Part shown: in pieces, positions 52,588 through 60,281 of the stretch
Layout of the letters: each line of letters starts with the position of its first letter
Position numbering within the stretch: the stretch's first letter is position 1
Assembly: GCF_013373795.3 (NCBI RefSeq)
Contig: NZ_CP088022.1
Location: 3,286,001 to 3,350,000, forward strand
Source: Bradyrhizobium quebecense
GTDB taxonomy: Bacteria > Pseudomonadota > Alphaproteobacteria > Rhizobiales > Xanthobacteraceae
Length of the DNA: 64,000 nucleotides
Reading direction: 5' to 3'
Notes under the pieces: model-generated
Databases searched by the model: none
What the model saw: the letters and a program-made list of their open reading frames with translations, nothing else
What the model was told of the DNA's origin: nothing
Translations under genes and position numbers: made by a program

Positions 52588-53592
52588 CTACGCGTGCACC
52601 GGGGCGGCATCATGTGACGTCCCTTCCTCGCCGCCCGCATACCGGCGCGCCAGTGCGGCGCAGGTCATCAGCTGGATCTGGTGAAACAGCATCAGCGGCA
52701 GCACGATCAGGCCGACTGACTGCCCGGCGAGCAGCACGCTCGCCATCGGCAGCCCGCTCGCCAGGCTCTTCTTCGAGCCGCAGAACATGATGGCGATGCG
52801 GTCGGCGCGCGAGAAGCCGAGCAGCTTGCTGCCGAAACTGGTGACCAGCAGCACGACCACAAGCAGCAGCGCATCGAGGCCGAGCACGATGGCCATCTGC
52901 GTCGCGTTGACCTGATGCCAGATGCCGTGGCTGACGCCGTCGCTGAACGCGGTGTAGACGATCAGGAGGATCGAACCGCGGTCGACCAGGCCGAGCATCG
53001 TATGATGCCTGGCAACCCAGCGGCCGATCAGCGGCCGCGACAACTGCCCCGCCACGAACGGCAGCAGCAGCTGCACGACGATGTCGAGCGCGGCATTGCC
53101 GGAGAACCCGCCATGGCTCGACAGAAGGAAGCCCGCCAAGAGCGGCGTCGCGACGATGCCGAGCAGGTTGGAGGCGGTCGCCGAGCACAGCGCCGCCGAC
53201 ACATTGCCGTGCGCGATCGAGGTGAAGGCCACCGACGACTGCACGGTCGATGGCAGGATGCAGATCAGGATCACACCCGCCCATAGCGCAGGCGTCAGCA
53301 GATGCGGCGCCAGCGCATGGGCCGCGAGCCCGAGCAGCGGGAACAGCGCAAACGTCGACAGGAAGATCACGAGATGCAGCCGCCAGTGCCGGGCGCCGAC
53401 CAGCGCCTCCGTCGTCGATAGCCGGGCGCCGTGCAGGAAGAACAGCAGCGCGATCGCCGCATCGGTGGCATAGCCACCGATCACGGTGCCCTGCCCGTGC
53501 AGCGGCAGCAAGGTGGCGAGGCCGACCATGCCGACGATGGCGGCGATGTAGGGGTCGACAGGCACGAATGAACGCAGGCGGCTGATGGTCAT
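52588..53592 (-). CDS. Bile acid:sodium symporter (BASS) family transporter
   Basis: A 334-residue protein with about ten membrane spans. Like the SBF-like/YfeH branch it starts VPVDPYIAAIVGMVGLATLL, with FLHGARLSTTEALVGARHWR, ILPSTVQSSVAFTSIAHGN (the conserved crossover region), and MFCGSKKSLASGLPMASVLL. Transports an unknown organic solute, possibly with sodium. A LysR gene is divergent. Confidence 0.88.
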   Translation of the reverse strand: MTISRLRSFVPVDPYIAAIVGMVGLATLLPLHGQGTVIGGYATDAAIALLFFLHGARLSTTEALVGARHWRLHLVIFLSTFALFPLLGLAAHALAPHLLTPALWAGVILICILPSTVQSSVAFTSIAHGNVSAALCSATASNLLGIVATPLLAGFLLSSHGGFSGNAALDIVVQLLLPFVAGQLSRPLIGRWVARHHTMLGLVDRGSILLIVYTAFSDGVSHGIWHQVNATQMAIVLGLDALLLVVVLLVTSFGSKLLGFSRADRIAIMFCGSKKSLASGLPMASVLLAGQSVGLIVLPLMLFHQIQLMTCAALARRYAGGEEGTSHDAAPVHA

Positions 53593-53664
53593 GGTGGCTT
53601 CCTTTCCTTGACCGGAAAATGGCGCTCCCCATGTCGATTGTGAACTGCGCTTACCGGTGTTATT

Positions 53665-53685
53665 GTCATGACGTTACGTAATGAC
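53665..53685. promoter_or_regulatory. LysR-box palindrome in the symporter/LysR promoter
   Basis: GTCAT-N11-ATGAC, a perfect inverted repeat with T-N11-A, centred in the 104-base divergent region, 11 bases before the LysR start. Expected to bind the LysR product, repressing its own gene and controlling the symporter. Confidence 0.6.
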
Positions 53686-53696
53686 TGATCGCCGCC

Positions 53697-54548
53697 ATGC
53701 TCGACCCGGCCCAGCTCGAAACCTTCCTCACGGTGGTGCAGACGCAGAACTTCACCGAGGCCGGCCGCCGCCTCGGCCTGAAGCAGTCGACCGTGAGCCA
53801 GCACATCCGCAAGCTCGAGGCCGCAGCCGGGCGCCGGCTGTTCGTGCGCGACACCCATTCGGTGGTGCTCACCGCCGACGGTGAGGCGATGACGGGCTTT
53901 GCGCGCCCGATCCTGGAGGCCAATGCCCGTGCCCGCGATTACTTCGCGGGGTCGCAGGTGCGCGGAAAAGTCCGGTTCGGCGCCGCGGAGGATTTTGCCA
54001 GCTCGCGCCTGCCCGATCTGCTGCGCGACTTCGTCCGCCGCCATCCGCAGGTCGATCTCGAGCTGACGATCGGCCTCAGCGCCGTGCTGTACCAGCAGCT
54101 CGACGCCGGCGAGCTCGACCTCGTGCTGGGCAAGCGGCGGCCCGGCGACGCGCTGGGGCAACCGGTGTGGCAGGACCGCCTGGTGTGGACCGCCGCGCCG
54201 GGCATGCGGCTCGATCCCGACGAGCCGCTGCCCCTGATCCTCTACGCGCCGCCGAGCGTCAGCCGCAGCGTGGTGCTGGAGGCGATGGAACGGTTCGGAC
54301 GGCCCTGGCGCATCGTCTGCTCCAGCGGCAGCTTGAGCGGCCTGCGCGCCGCGGCGCTCGCAGGTCTCGGCATCACCCCGCAGGCGCAGGGCCTGATCCC
54401 GGATGGACTCGAAGCGATGCCGGCGTCGGGCCTGCCGCCGCTCGGCAGCGTCGAGTTCGTGGTCCGCACCGCCCGCCGGACCAAGCGCGGCCCGGCGGTC
54501 GAACTGGCGCAGGCGATCACGGAACGCGGCGGCCGGCTGCGGCCTTAG
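53697..54548 (+). CDS. LysR-family transcriptional regulator
   Basis: A 283-residue regulator: helix-turn-helix LDPAQLETFLTVVQTQNFTE, AGRRLGLKQSTVSQHIRKLE, then substrate-binding domain (VRGKVRFGAAEDFASSRLPD, IGLSAVLYQQLDAGELDLVL, SSGSLSGLRAAALAGLGITP). The 283-residue length is on the short side. Divergent from the BASS-family gene, which it probably regulates. Confidence 0.92.
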   Translation: MLDPAQLETFLTVVQTQNFTEAGRRLGLKQSTVSQHIRKLEAAAGRRLFVRDTHSVVLTADGEAMTGFARPILEANARARDYFAGSQVRGKVRFGAAEDFASSRLPDLLRDFVRRHPQVDLELTIGLSAVLYQQLDAGELDLVLGKRRPGDALGQPVWQDRLVWTAAPGMRLDPDEPLPLILYAPPSVSRSVVLEAMERFGRPWRIVCSSGSLSGLRAAALAGLGITPQAQGLIPDGLEAMPASGLPPLGSVEFVVRTARRTKRGPAVELAQAITERGGRLRP

Positions 54549-54596
54549 AAGTACAGCGATGTTTGGCTGGAATGGTCTGACGCCGCGCTCGTTGCA

Positions 54597-54835
54597 CCTC
54601 TCCCGCTTGCGGACAGGGCAATCGCATCACGATTTCTGAATAATAGAAGAATGCCACTGATTTGCCCGACGAGTCAAGTTGCCGTGTCGGCCGGCAGCCG
54701 CCGGCTCCTTTGCATGGGGTTGTTTTCGATATTTTGGCAGTGCGCCCCCTGCGATGGCGGGCTATCGCATCCGGCTATGAAGATGTCGACACGTCAGTGC
54801 CATATGCGATAGCCCTGCCCGCAAGCGGGAGAAGG
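54597..54835. repeat. Inverted-repeat-flanked intergenic element (possible MITE)
   Basis: A 31-base arm at 54597-54627 (starting CCTCTCCCGCTTGCGG) and its near-exact reverse complement at 54804-54835 (ATGCGATAGCCCTGCC...) enclose about 180 bases, with two or three mismatches. The interior has no gene. It fills most of the 328-base gap between LysR and the aldoxime dehydratase gene. It could be a small mobile element or a large hairpin repeat. Confidence 0.55.
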
Positions 54836-54876
54836 AATGCTTCGATGCGGCCCCCGCTCGGACCAGGCGCCCCGCG

Positions 54877-55929
54877 TCAGGCGGACCGCGCCGCCGCGAG
54901 TTGCACCGCGTTCAGCATGCCGGTCCGTTCGTGGCAGCCGAGATATTCGAAGAACTGCTCGTCGGCCGCGGCAACCGTGACCTCGTGATACAGCCTGAGT
55001 TTCGCAGCGGGTCCCAAGGTCGACAGATACTTCATCGCCGCGCCGAAGATCCGGACATGGGTCGGATGCGACTCCGCCCAGCGCTCCAGCGCCGCGAGAG
55101 ACTTCCACCAGCTCTGGCCGTAGGACTTTTCCGTCAGCCTTCCATCCGCATTGACGACGCGCATGTAGCGGTTGGCGTAGCAGCCGATCGGCACGCCGTC
55201 GTCGCGCAGAAAGTCCATGCCCTCGCGCAGCACCGGTTCGACATCGTCGAGATACATCTTGCGCTCCGACGCCTCGGTGTCGCTCCAGTCCTGGCCGGAG
55301 CGGATCAGGCAGAGATTGTCATGGGCGACCACGCGGATGCGCGCCCCGTCGCGGATCACGCGCGGCTCGCCGCCGGGCGTCATCGCGTCGGTCTGCGACA
55401 GCGGGATGCGGTCGCGCATGCCGCCCCAGTAGGCGTGCTCCTGCACTTCCCCGCTCATGCCGTCGGCGAGAACAGCGACGCCCTCCGGACGGCCGAGCGA
55501 CGAGAACAGCGTCTCGTAGCGCGCAACGTGCGGCCGCAGCACTTCGATGAAGCGGCCAATACCATCGGTGGCGCCATTGCCGGTCCAGGCCTCGCGCGCG
55601 CCGGCGAACCAGGCATCGAAGCGCCCGGCATCGTCCCAATAGGCGACCGAGACGACGTTGGTGTAGCCGGCCTGGTCGACATATTGCGCACGATCCCAAT
55701 GCGTCGGGCCGTTCTCTCCGGCAAAGCGTGTTGCGATCGATGCGAGCGCCTCGGCCACTGCTGCGGTCGGCTCGCCGCGAACCTGCACGCCGAAATAGGC
55801 CATGATGACGCTTGCGACCGCGGGCTTGTGGCGCGCGACGAACGAGGGATAAGGCGACGCGTAATCGTCGGGCACGCGACGATGACGGGAGCGCACTGTT
55901 TGCAGATGAGAGGGAATCGCGGATTCCAT
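54877..55929 (-). CDS. oxd: Heme-containing aldoxime dehydratase (Oxd)
   Basis: A 350-residue aldoxime dehydratase, which turns aldoximes into nitriles at a ferrous heme. Diagnostic regions: VIMAYFGVQVRG, GPTHWDRAQYVDQAGYTNVV, GMRDRIPLSQTDAM (Arg region), LIRSGQDWSDTE (Ser211, the likely counterpart of the catalytic Ser), and SHPTHVRIFGAAMKYL plus LRLYHEVTVAA, containing the His residues that fill the heme-axial and distal positions. The downstream enzyme in the pathway, nitrilase, is next to it 35 bases upstream in the operon. The start at ATG 55927-55929 is preferred. Confidence 0.9.
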   Translation of the reverse strand: MESAIPSHLQTVRSRHRRVPDDYASPYPSFVARHKPAVASVIMAYFGVQVRGEPTAAVAEALASIATRFAGENGPTHWDRAQYVDQAGYTNVVSVAYWDDAGRFDAWFAGAREAWTGNGATDGIGRFIEVLRPHVARYETLFSSLGRPEGVAVLADGMSGEVQEHAYWGGMRDRIPLSQTDAMTPGGEPRVIRDGARIRVVAHDNLCLIRSGQDWSDTEASERKMYLDDVEPVLREGMDFLRDDGVPIGCYANRYMRVVNADGRLTEKSYGQSWWKSLAALERWAESHPTHVRIFGAAMKYLSTLGPAAKLRLYHEVTVAAADEQFFEYLGCHERTGMLNAVQLAAARSA

Positions 55930-55964
55930 GGCAGTCGCCTCCGGTTAAATGTTGCCTGATGCGT

Positions 55965-56975
55965 TCAGCTCGCGGCCGCGTCGACCTCCTCAAGACTGTC
56001 GAGCGGCAGCGCGAAATGCTCGACGCGCTTCGATGGCTTCTTGTTCAGCAGCAGACGCGTGACGTCGGGCCGCGAGTAATGCCCGGCCGGGTCGGCGGCG
56101 TTCTTGGCGATCCCGATCGCGCCGAGATCGATATCGGCGAGCAGCAGCCCTTCCTGGTCGGGCGGCAGTTTCTCGGCGATCGAGCTGCCGTCCGGCCCAT
56201 AGATCGCGGCGTGTCCGCCGCCGACATGCAGCAGCGCGTGCTTGTCGTCGCGGTCGCACATCTCATCGATCATCGCCTGCGAGACCGTGGCGCAGGGCGC
56301 CAGCACGAAGCACGAGCCTTCAACGGCGTAGACCCGCGAGGCCGCGTTGTTGACCTCCCAGCCGAGCGCCGGCGCGAACGGATCGTACAGCGAGAAGCTC
56401 GGCCAGGCCGCGACATGCACCTGCTCGTTCTGGGCGTACATCGCGTATTTCGAGAGCGGCTGCAGATGCTCCCAGCAGCACAGCGCGCCGAGCCGGCCGA
56501 TGCCGGGGCGGTCATGCACCGCAAGGTCGCTGCCATCGCCCTCGCCGTAGACGGTGCGCTCGGCGTGGGTCGGCCGCAGCTTGCGCCGCTTGGCGATGGT
56601 CTCGCCGTCGGGCCCGATCAGCCATTGCGCCAGATAGAGGCTGCCGCCGTCGCGCTCGGACAGGCCGAGCACCGCGGTCATGCCGGCCTTCTTCACGGCC
56701 AGCCGCAGCTTCTCGGCCTGCGGACTGTCATAGCTCAGCGAGTTGTCGAAATAGCGCTGCACAAAACCGCGCCCGATCGCCCAGGCCGGCGAGTCCAGCC
56801 AGATATACCAGGGATAGCCGGGGATGAAGGCCTCGGGGAACGCGATCAGTTTTGCACCCTTGGCGGCGGCCTCCTCGATCAAGGCAATGCTCTTGGCGAT
56901 GGAGCCGTCGAGGTCGAGCCAGGCAGGGGCCGCCTGCACCACCGCAACGCGATATTTCGGATGTTCGATGCCCAT
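55965..56975 (-). CDS. Nitrilase
   Basis: A 336-residue carbon-nitrogen hydrolase with the Glu-Lys-Cys triad: Glu48 in IAFPEAFIPGYPWYIWLDSP, Lys132 in AKRRKLRPTHAER, and Cys167 in LGALCCWEHLQPL. The family blocks AVVQAAPAWLDLDGS and AWPSFSLYDPF are also present. It converts nitriles directly to acids and ammonia. Together with the aldoxime dehydratase gene (35 bases downstream) and the divergent AraC gene it forms an aldoxime-nitrile catabolic unit. Substrate preference (aryl or aliphatic) cannot be told. Confidence 0.94.
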   Translation of the reverse strand: MGIEHPKYRVAVVQAAPAWLDLDGSIAKSIALIEEAAAKGAKLIAFPEAFIPGYPWYIWLDSPAWAIGRGFVQRYFDNSLSYDSPQAEKLRLAVKKAGMTAVLGLSERDGGSLYLAQWLIGPDGETIAKRRKLRPTHAERTVYGEGDGSDLAVHDRPGIGRLGALCCWEHLQPLSKYAMYAQNEQVHVAAWPSFSLYDPFAPALGWEVNNAASRVYAVEGSCFVLAPCATVSQAMIDEMCDRDDKHALLHVGGGHAAIYGPDGSSIAEKLPPDQEGLLLADIDLGAIGIAKNAADPAGHYSRPDVTRLLLNKKPSKRVEHFALPLDSLEEVDAAAS

Positions 56976-57183
56976 GATGTCCTCCTCGTGGCCAGCCGCT
57001 CTGGCCGGTTCGTACTTGATCGGGCCCAGCGGCCTCTGACATCATGCTGCCCCGGGACCGGGAGCGTCGTTCGACCAGGACGGAAGGAAAATTCGACTGC
57101 GGAGGAGATTCCCCAAGCCGTCCCCGGTACGAAGCTTGCTTTGTTTGCGTGGCCAGCGTTTGCACTCGTGAAGGGAGGAAATC

Positions 57184-58140
57184 ATGCCGGCCCTGTTCAC
57201 CACGGAAGGCGCGCCCACGCATCGGCGCCTCGCGCTCTGGCGGGACATCGTCTGCGATGTGTTCGTGCAACTCGACTGCAAGTCCGATCTCGGCACCGCC
57301 TTCCACGGCGCCATCACCAGCGCGCAACTCGGCGCGGTGAAATGCTCCGTCGTCTCATCGGGCCGGCAGCGCGTGCTGCGCACACCGTCGCGGATTGCGC
57401 GCACCAGCGAGGACTTCGTCCTGATCGCGCTCGGCCAGCGCGGCTGCGGCGCCGTGCTGCAGGACGGCCGCGAGACCGTGATCCAGCCGGGCGAGTTTGC
57501 GTTCTACGACACCACCCGGCCCTATGAATTGCGCTTCAACGACGACTTCACGCAGACCATCTTCCAGGTACCGCGTGCGATGCTGCACCGGCGCTTTGCC
57601 GGCACCCAGGGCCTGACGGCGACCACGTTCACATCGGATCGCCCGGTGCAGCGGCTCGCCTGGCAGTTCATCAGCGGGCTCTCCGAGATCGCAGACAAGC
57701 TCGATCCTGATAATGCGATCCGCCTCGCCGATCAGGCCGCCGACCTGCTCGCGATGGCGATCAGCGAGCGGCTCGGCGGCGCGGCGCTACAGGCCTCGAC
57801 GCATCGCTCCGCCCTGCTCTACCGGCTGAAGGCGCATGTGCTCGCGCATCTGCCGAATCCGGACCTCAGCCTCAGCGAAACCGCCGCGGCGCTCGGCATC
57901 TCGCCGCGTTACGTCAACAGCCTGCTGGCCGACGAGGACACCTCGTTCCAGCGCTTCGTGCTGGCGCAGCGGCTGGAGCGCTGCAAGCGCGACCTCGCCT
58001 CGCCTGCCCACGCGCATCGCCATATCGGCGAGATTGCGTTCGCCTGGGGCTTTAACGATCTCTCGCATTTCGGCCGCGTGTTCCGCGACCATTACGGCCT
58101 GTCGCCGCGCGATTGGCGGCACAGCCGGGTGCCGAACTAG
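57184..58140 (+). CDS. AraC-family transcriptional regulator
   Basis: A 318-residue regulator with an N-terminal AraC-binding-like domain (QRVLRTPSRIARTSEDFVLI, RETVIQPGEFAFYDTTRPYE) and C-terminal double helix-turn-helix (LSETAAALGISPRYVNSLLA, GEIAFAWGFNDLSHFGRVFR-DHYGLSPRDWR). Ribosome-binding site AGGGAGGA precedes ATG 57184. Divergent from the nitrilase-aldoxime dehydratase operon with 208 bases between; the same arrangement controls aldoxime/nitrile clusters in other bacteria, so it is the likely activator. Confidence 0.92.
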   Translation: MPALFTTEGAPTHRRLALWRDIVCDVFVQLDCKSDLGTAFHGAITSAQLGAVKCSVVSSGRQRVLRTPSRIARTSEDFVLIALGQRGCGAVLQDGRETVIQPGEFAFYDTTRPYELRFNDDFTQTIFQVPRAMLHRRFAGTQGLTATTFTSDRPVQRLAWQFISGLSEIADKLDPDNAIRLADQAADLLAMAISERLGGAALQASTHRSALLYRLKAHVLAHLPNPDLSLSETAAALGISPRYVNSLLADEDTSFQRFVLAQRLERCKRDLASPAHAHRHIGEIAFAWGFNDLSHFGRVFRDHYGLSPRDWRHSRVPN

Positions 58141-58291
58141 TTTCTCGGGTGGTTTGCGGCGCAAAATAGCCGGGAATCCTGACCTTCACAGATGCAAACA
58201 ATTTACACTAACTCCAACGGGTTCCGTTCGTAGCCTTCTTTTCGCGGGTCCGGACCGGTACAGTCCTGCCGTTGATTTAGGAGGATTTCCC

Positions 58292-58645
58292 ATGCAGGAC
58301 CGGCGCCAGAGCCCACGTGACAAGGTGTTTTACGGTGCGGTTGCGGAGATCAATGAGCACGGCTCGACGATGGATTGCGTGGTCCGCAACATCAGCGAAG
58401 GCGGCGCCTGCGTCGAATTTGGTGATGCCACGCGACTGCCCGAAGAGATGAATCTGAACGTCGCGCGCAAGGGCCGCTCGTTCCTTGCGCGCATGATCTG
58501 GCGCCAGGCCAACAAGGTCGGCCTCGCGTTCCGGATCATGACGTCGGATACCCCTGTGAGCGATCTTGACGAGCGGGTCCGCCGCAGCGAGATCAAGAAA
58601 CGGCAGTTGCAGCGGCGGATCAAGGAACTGCTCGGCCAAGGCTGA
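58292..58645 (+). CDS. PilZ domain protein
   Basis: A 117-residue protein with TAGGAGGA seven bases before the ATG. PilZ features: N-terminal QDRRQSPRDKVFYGAVAEIN (RxxxR-like c-di-GMP loop), CVVRNISEGGACVEFGDATR (D/NxSxxG), and SFLARMIWRQANKVGLAFRI. The C-terminal helix (RVRRSEIKKRQLQRRIKELL) is basic and coiled-coil-like. It may respond to c-di-GMP made by proteins such as PleD. Confidence 0.88.
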   Translation: MQDRRQSPRDKVFYGAVAEINEHGSTMDCVVRNISEGGACVEFGDATRLPEEMNLNVARKGRSFLARMIWRQANKVGLAFRIMTSDTPVSDLDERVRRSEIKKRQLQRRIKELLGQG

Positions 58646-58775
58646 GCATCCTTCCGCAGCTCCCCGGCCGCGTTTGGATCGCGGCCGGTATCTGTCGTTT
58701 CGGGGGTTGCAAAGGCCAGGTTAATCCAGCATCCGGTAAGCTCGCCAATGCTGGAACCAAAGGCCATTTCACGAC

Positions 58776-60197
58776 ATGTCGTCCGCGATCATTGAGCATC
58801 CCGACGGGCTGCCGCAACCGCAGCGCAATTGGGCCATTCTCACGATCGCGCTCGGCCTCGTGATGGCCGTCGTCGACGGCTCGATCGCCAACGTGGCGCT
58901 GCCGACCATCGCGAGGGATCTTGACGCCAGCCCCGCGTTCTCGATCTGGATCGTCAACGGCTATCAGCTGGCAATCACGATCTCGCTGCTGCCGCTGGCC
59001 TCGCTCGGCGAGATCATCGGCTATCGCCGCGTCTATCTGGCGGGGCTGCTGCTGTTCACGCTGGCGTCGCTGTTCTGCGCGCTGGCGCATACGCTGCCGC
59101 TGCTGACTATCGCCCGCATCCTGCAGGGGTTCGGCGCCGCCGGAATCCTCAGCGTCAATACTGCGCTGGTCCGCTTCATCTATCCGCATTCGCAGCTCGG
59201 CCGCGGCATCGGCGTCAACGCGCTGGTCGTTGCGATCTCGGCTGCGGTCGGCCCGACCATCGCCTCGTTCATCCTGGCGGTCGGGACCTGGCCGTATCTG
59301 TTCGCCATCAACGTCCCGCTCGGCGTCGTCACGCTGGCGCTCGGCTGGCGCTTCCTGCCGCACACCAGGCCCGCGGTGCACGCCTTCGACTGGCAGAGCG
59401 CCGCGATGAGCGCCATCGCGTTCGGATTCGGCATCAGCGCGATCGACAGCGCCGGCCATGGCGAGGCGCTGTATCTCTGCGCGCTGGAATTCGCGATTGC
59501 CGCGGTCGCTTCCCATCTGCTGTACCGGCGGCAACAGCATCTGCCCTCGCCGCTGCTACCGGTCGACCTCTTGCGGATTCCGATCTTCGCGCTGTCGATC
59601 GGCACGTCGATCGCCTCGTTCTGCGGCCAGATGCTGGCCTTCGTCGCGATGCCGTTCTATCTCGAGAACCACTTCGGATATTCGGCGGTGCAGATCGGCC
59701 TGCTGATCACGCCGTGGCCGATCGCGGTCGCATTCGCCGCGCCGATCGCGGGCTGGCTGGTCGAGCGTTACCCGGCCGGCCTGCTCGGCGGCATCGGCCT
59801 GCTGCTGTTCGCGTTGGGATTGGGCACGTTGGCGTTCATGCCAGCCCATGCGACGCCGATCGACGTGATCTGGCGGATGGCGCTCGCCGGCGCAGGCTTC
59901 GGCCTGTTCCAGACCCCGAACAACCGCACCATGATCGCCGCCGCCCCGCGCGAGCGCTCCGGCGGCGCCAGCGGCATGCTCGGCACCGCGCGCCTGCTCG
60001 GACAGACCATCGGTGCCGCCTTGGTGGCGATGCTGCTGGCGCGCTATCCGGCCGACGGCACCAGGATCTCGCTGATGGTCGGCGTCGGCTTTGCCGTCGT
60101 CGGCGCCGTGCTGAGCACGCTGCGGCTGTCCTCGGCCGGCAGCCGCGGCGCCGACCAGGTGCGGGTCCATGAGGGCCAGCGCCTGAAGGGCGAGTGA
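58776..60197 (+). CDS. MFS transporter, DHA2 (14-span) drug exporter family
   Basis: A 473-residue protein with about 14 membrane spans. Motifs: VMAVVDGSIANVALPTIARD (motif D1 of DHA2), GYQLAITISLLPLASLGEII-GYRRVYL (motif A), and LARILQGFGAAGILSVNTAL-like ARILQGFGAAGILSVNTAL, plus NVPLGVVTLALGWRFLP. Expected proton-coupled multidrug exporter. No neighbouring membrane-fusion or outer-membrane gene is present. Confidence 0.9.
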   Translation: MSSAIIEHPDGLPQPQRNWAILTIALGLVMAVVDGSIANVALPTIARDLDASPAFSIWIVNGYQLAITISLLPLASLGEIIGYRRVYLAGLLLFTLASLFCALAHTLPLLTIARILQGFGAAGILSVNTALVRFIYPHSQLGRGIGVNALVVAISAAVGPTIASFILAVGTWPYLFAINVPLGVVTLALGWRFLPHTRPAVHAFDWQSAAMSAIAFGFGISAIDSAGHGEALYLCALEFAIAAVASHLLYRRQQHLPSPLLPVDLLRIPIFALSIGTSIASFCGQMLAFVAMPFYLENHFGYSAVQIGLLITPWPIAVAFAAPIAGWLVERYPAGLLGGIGLLLFALGLGTLAFMPAHATPIDVIWRMALAGAGFGLFQTPNNRTMIAAAPRERSGGASGMLGTARLLGQTIGAALVAMLLARYPADGTRISLMVGVGFAVVGAVLSTLRLSSAGSRGADQVRVHEGQRLKGE

Positions 60198-60232
60198 CGC
60201 TGCGCGGCAGAGCCCCTCAGTCGTCCAACAAA

Positions 60233-60260
60233 AAGGCCGGCTGTTTTCAGCCGGCCTTTC
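60233..60260. terminator. Bidirectional terminator between the exporter and clpA
   Basis: AAAGGCCGGCTG-tttt-CAGCCGGCCTTT, a perfect 12-base-pair stem flanked by A and T runs, lying between convergent stops. It fits an intrinsic terminator for both genes. Confidence 0.9.
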
Positions 60261-60281
60261 ATTTGGTTGTTCGCTCGCGCC

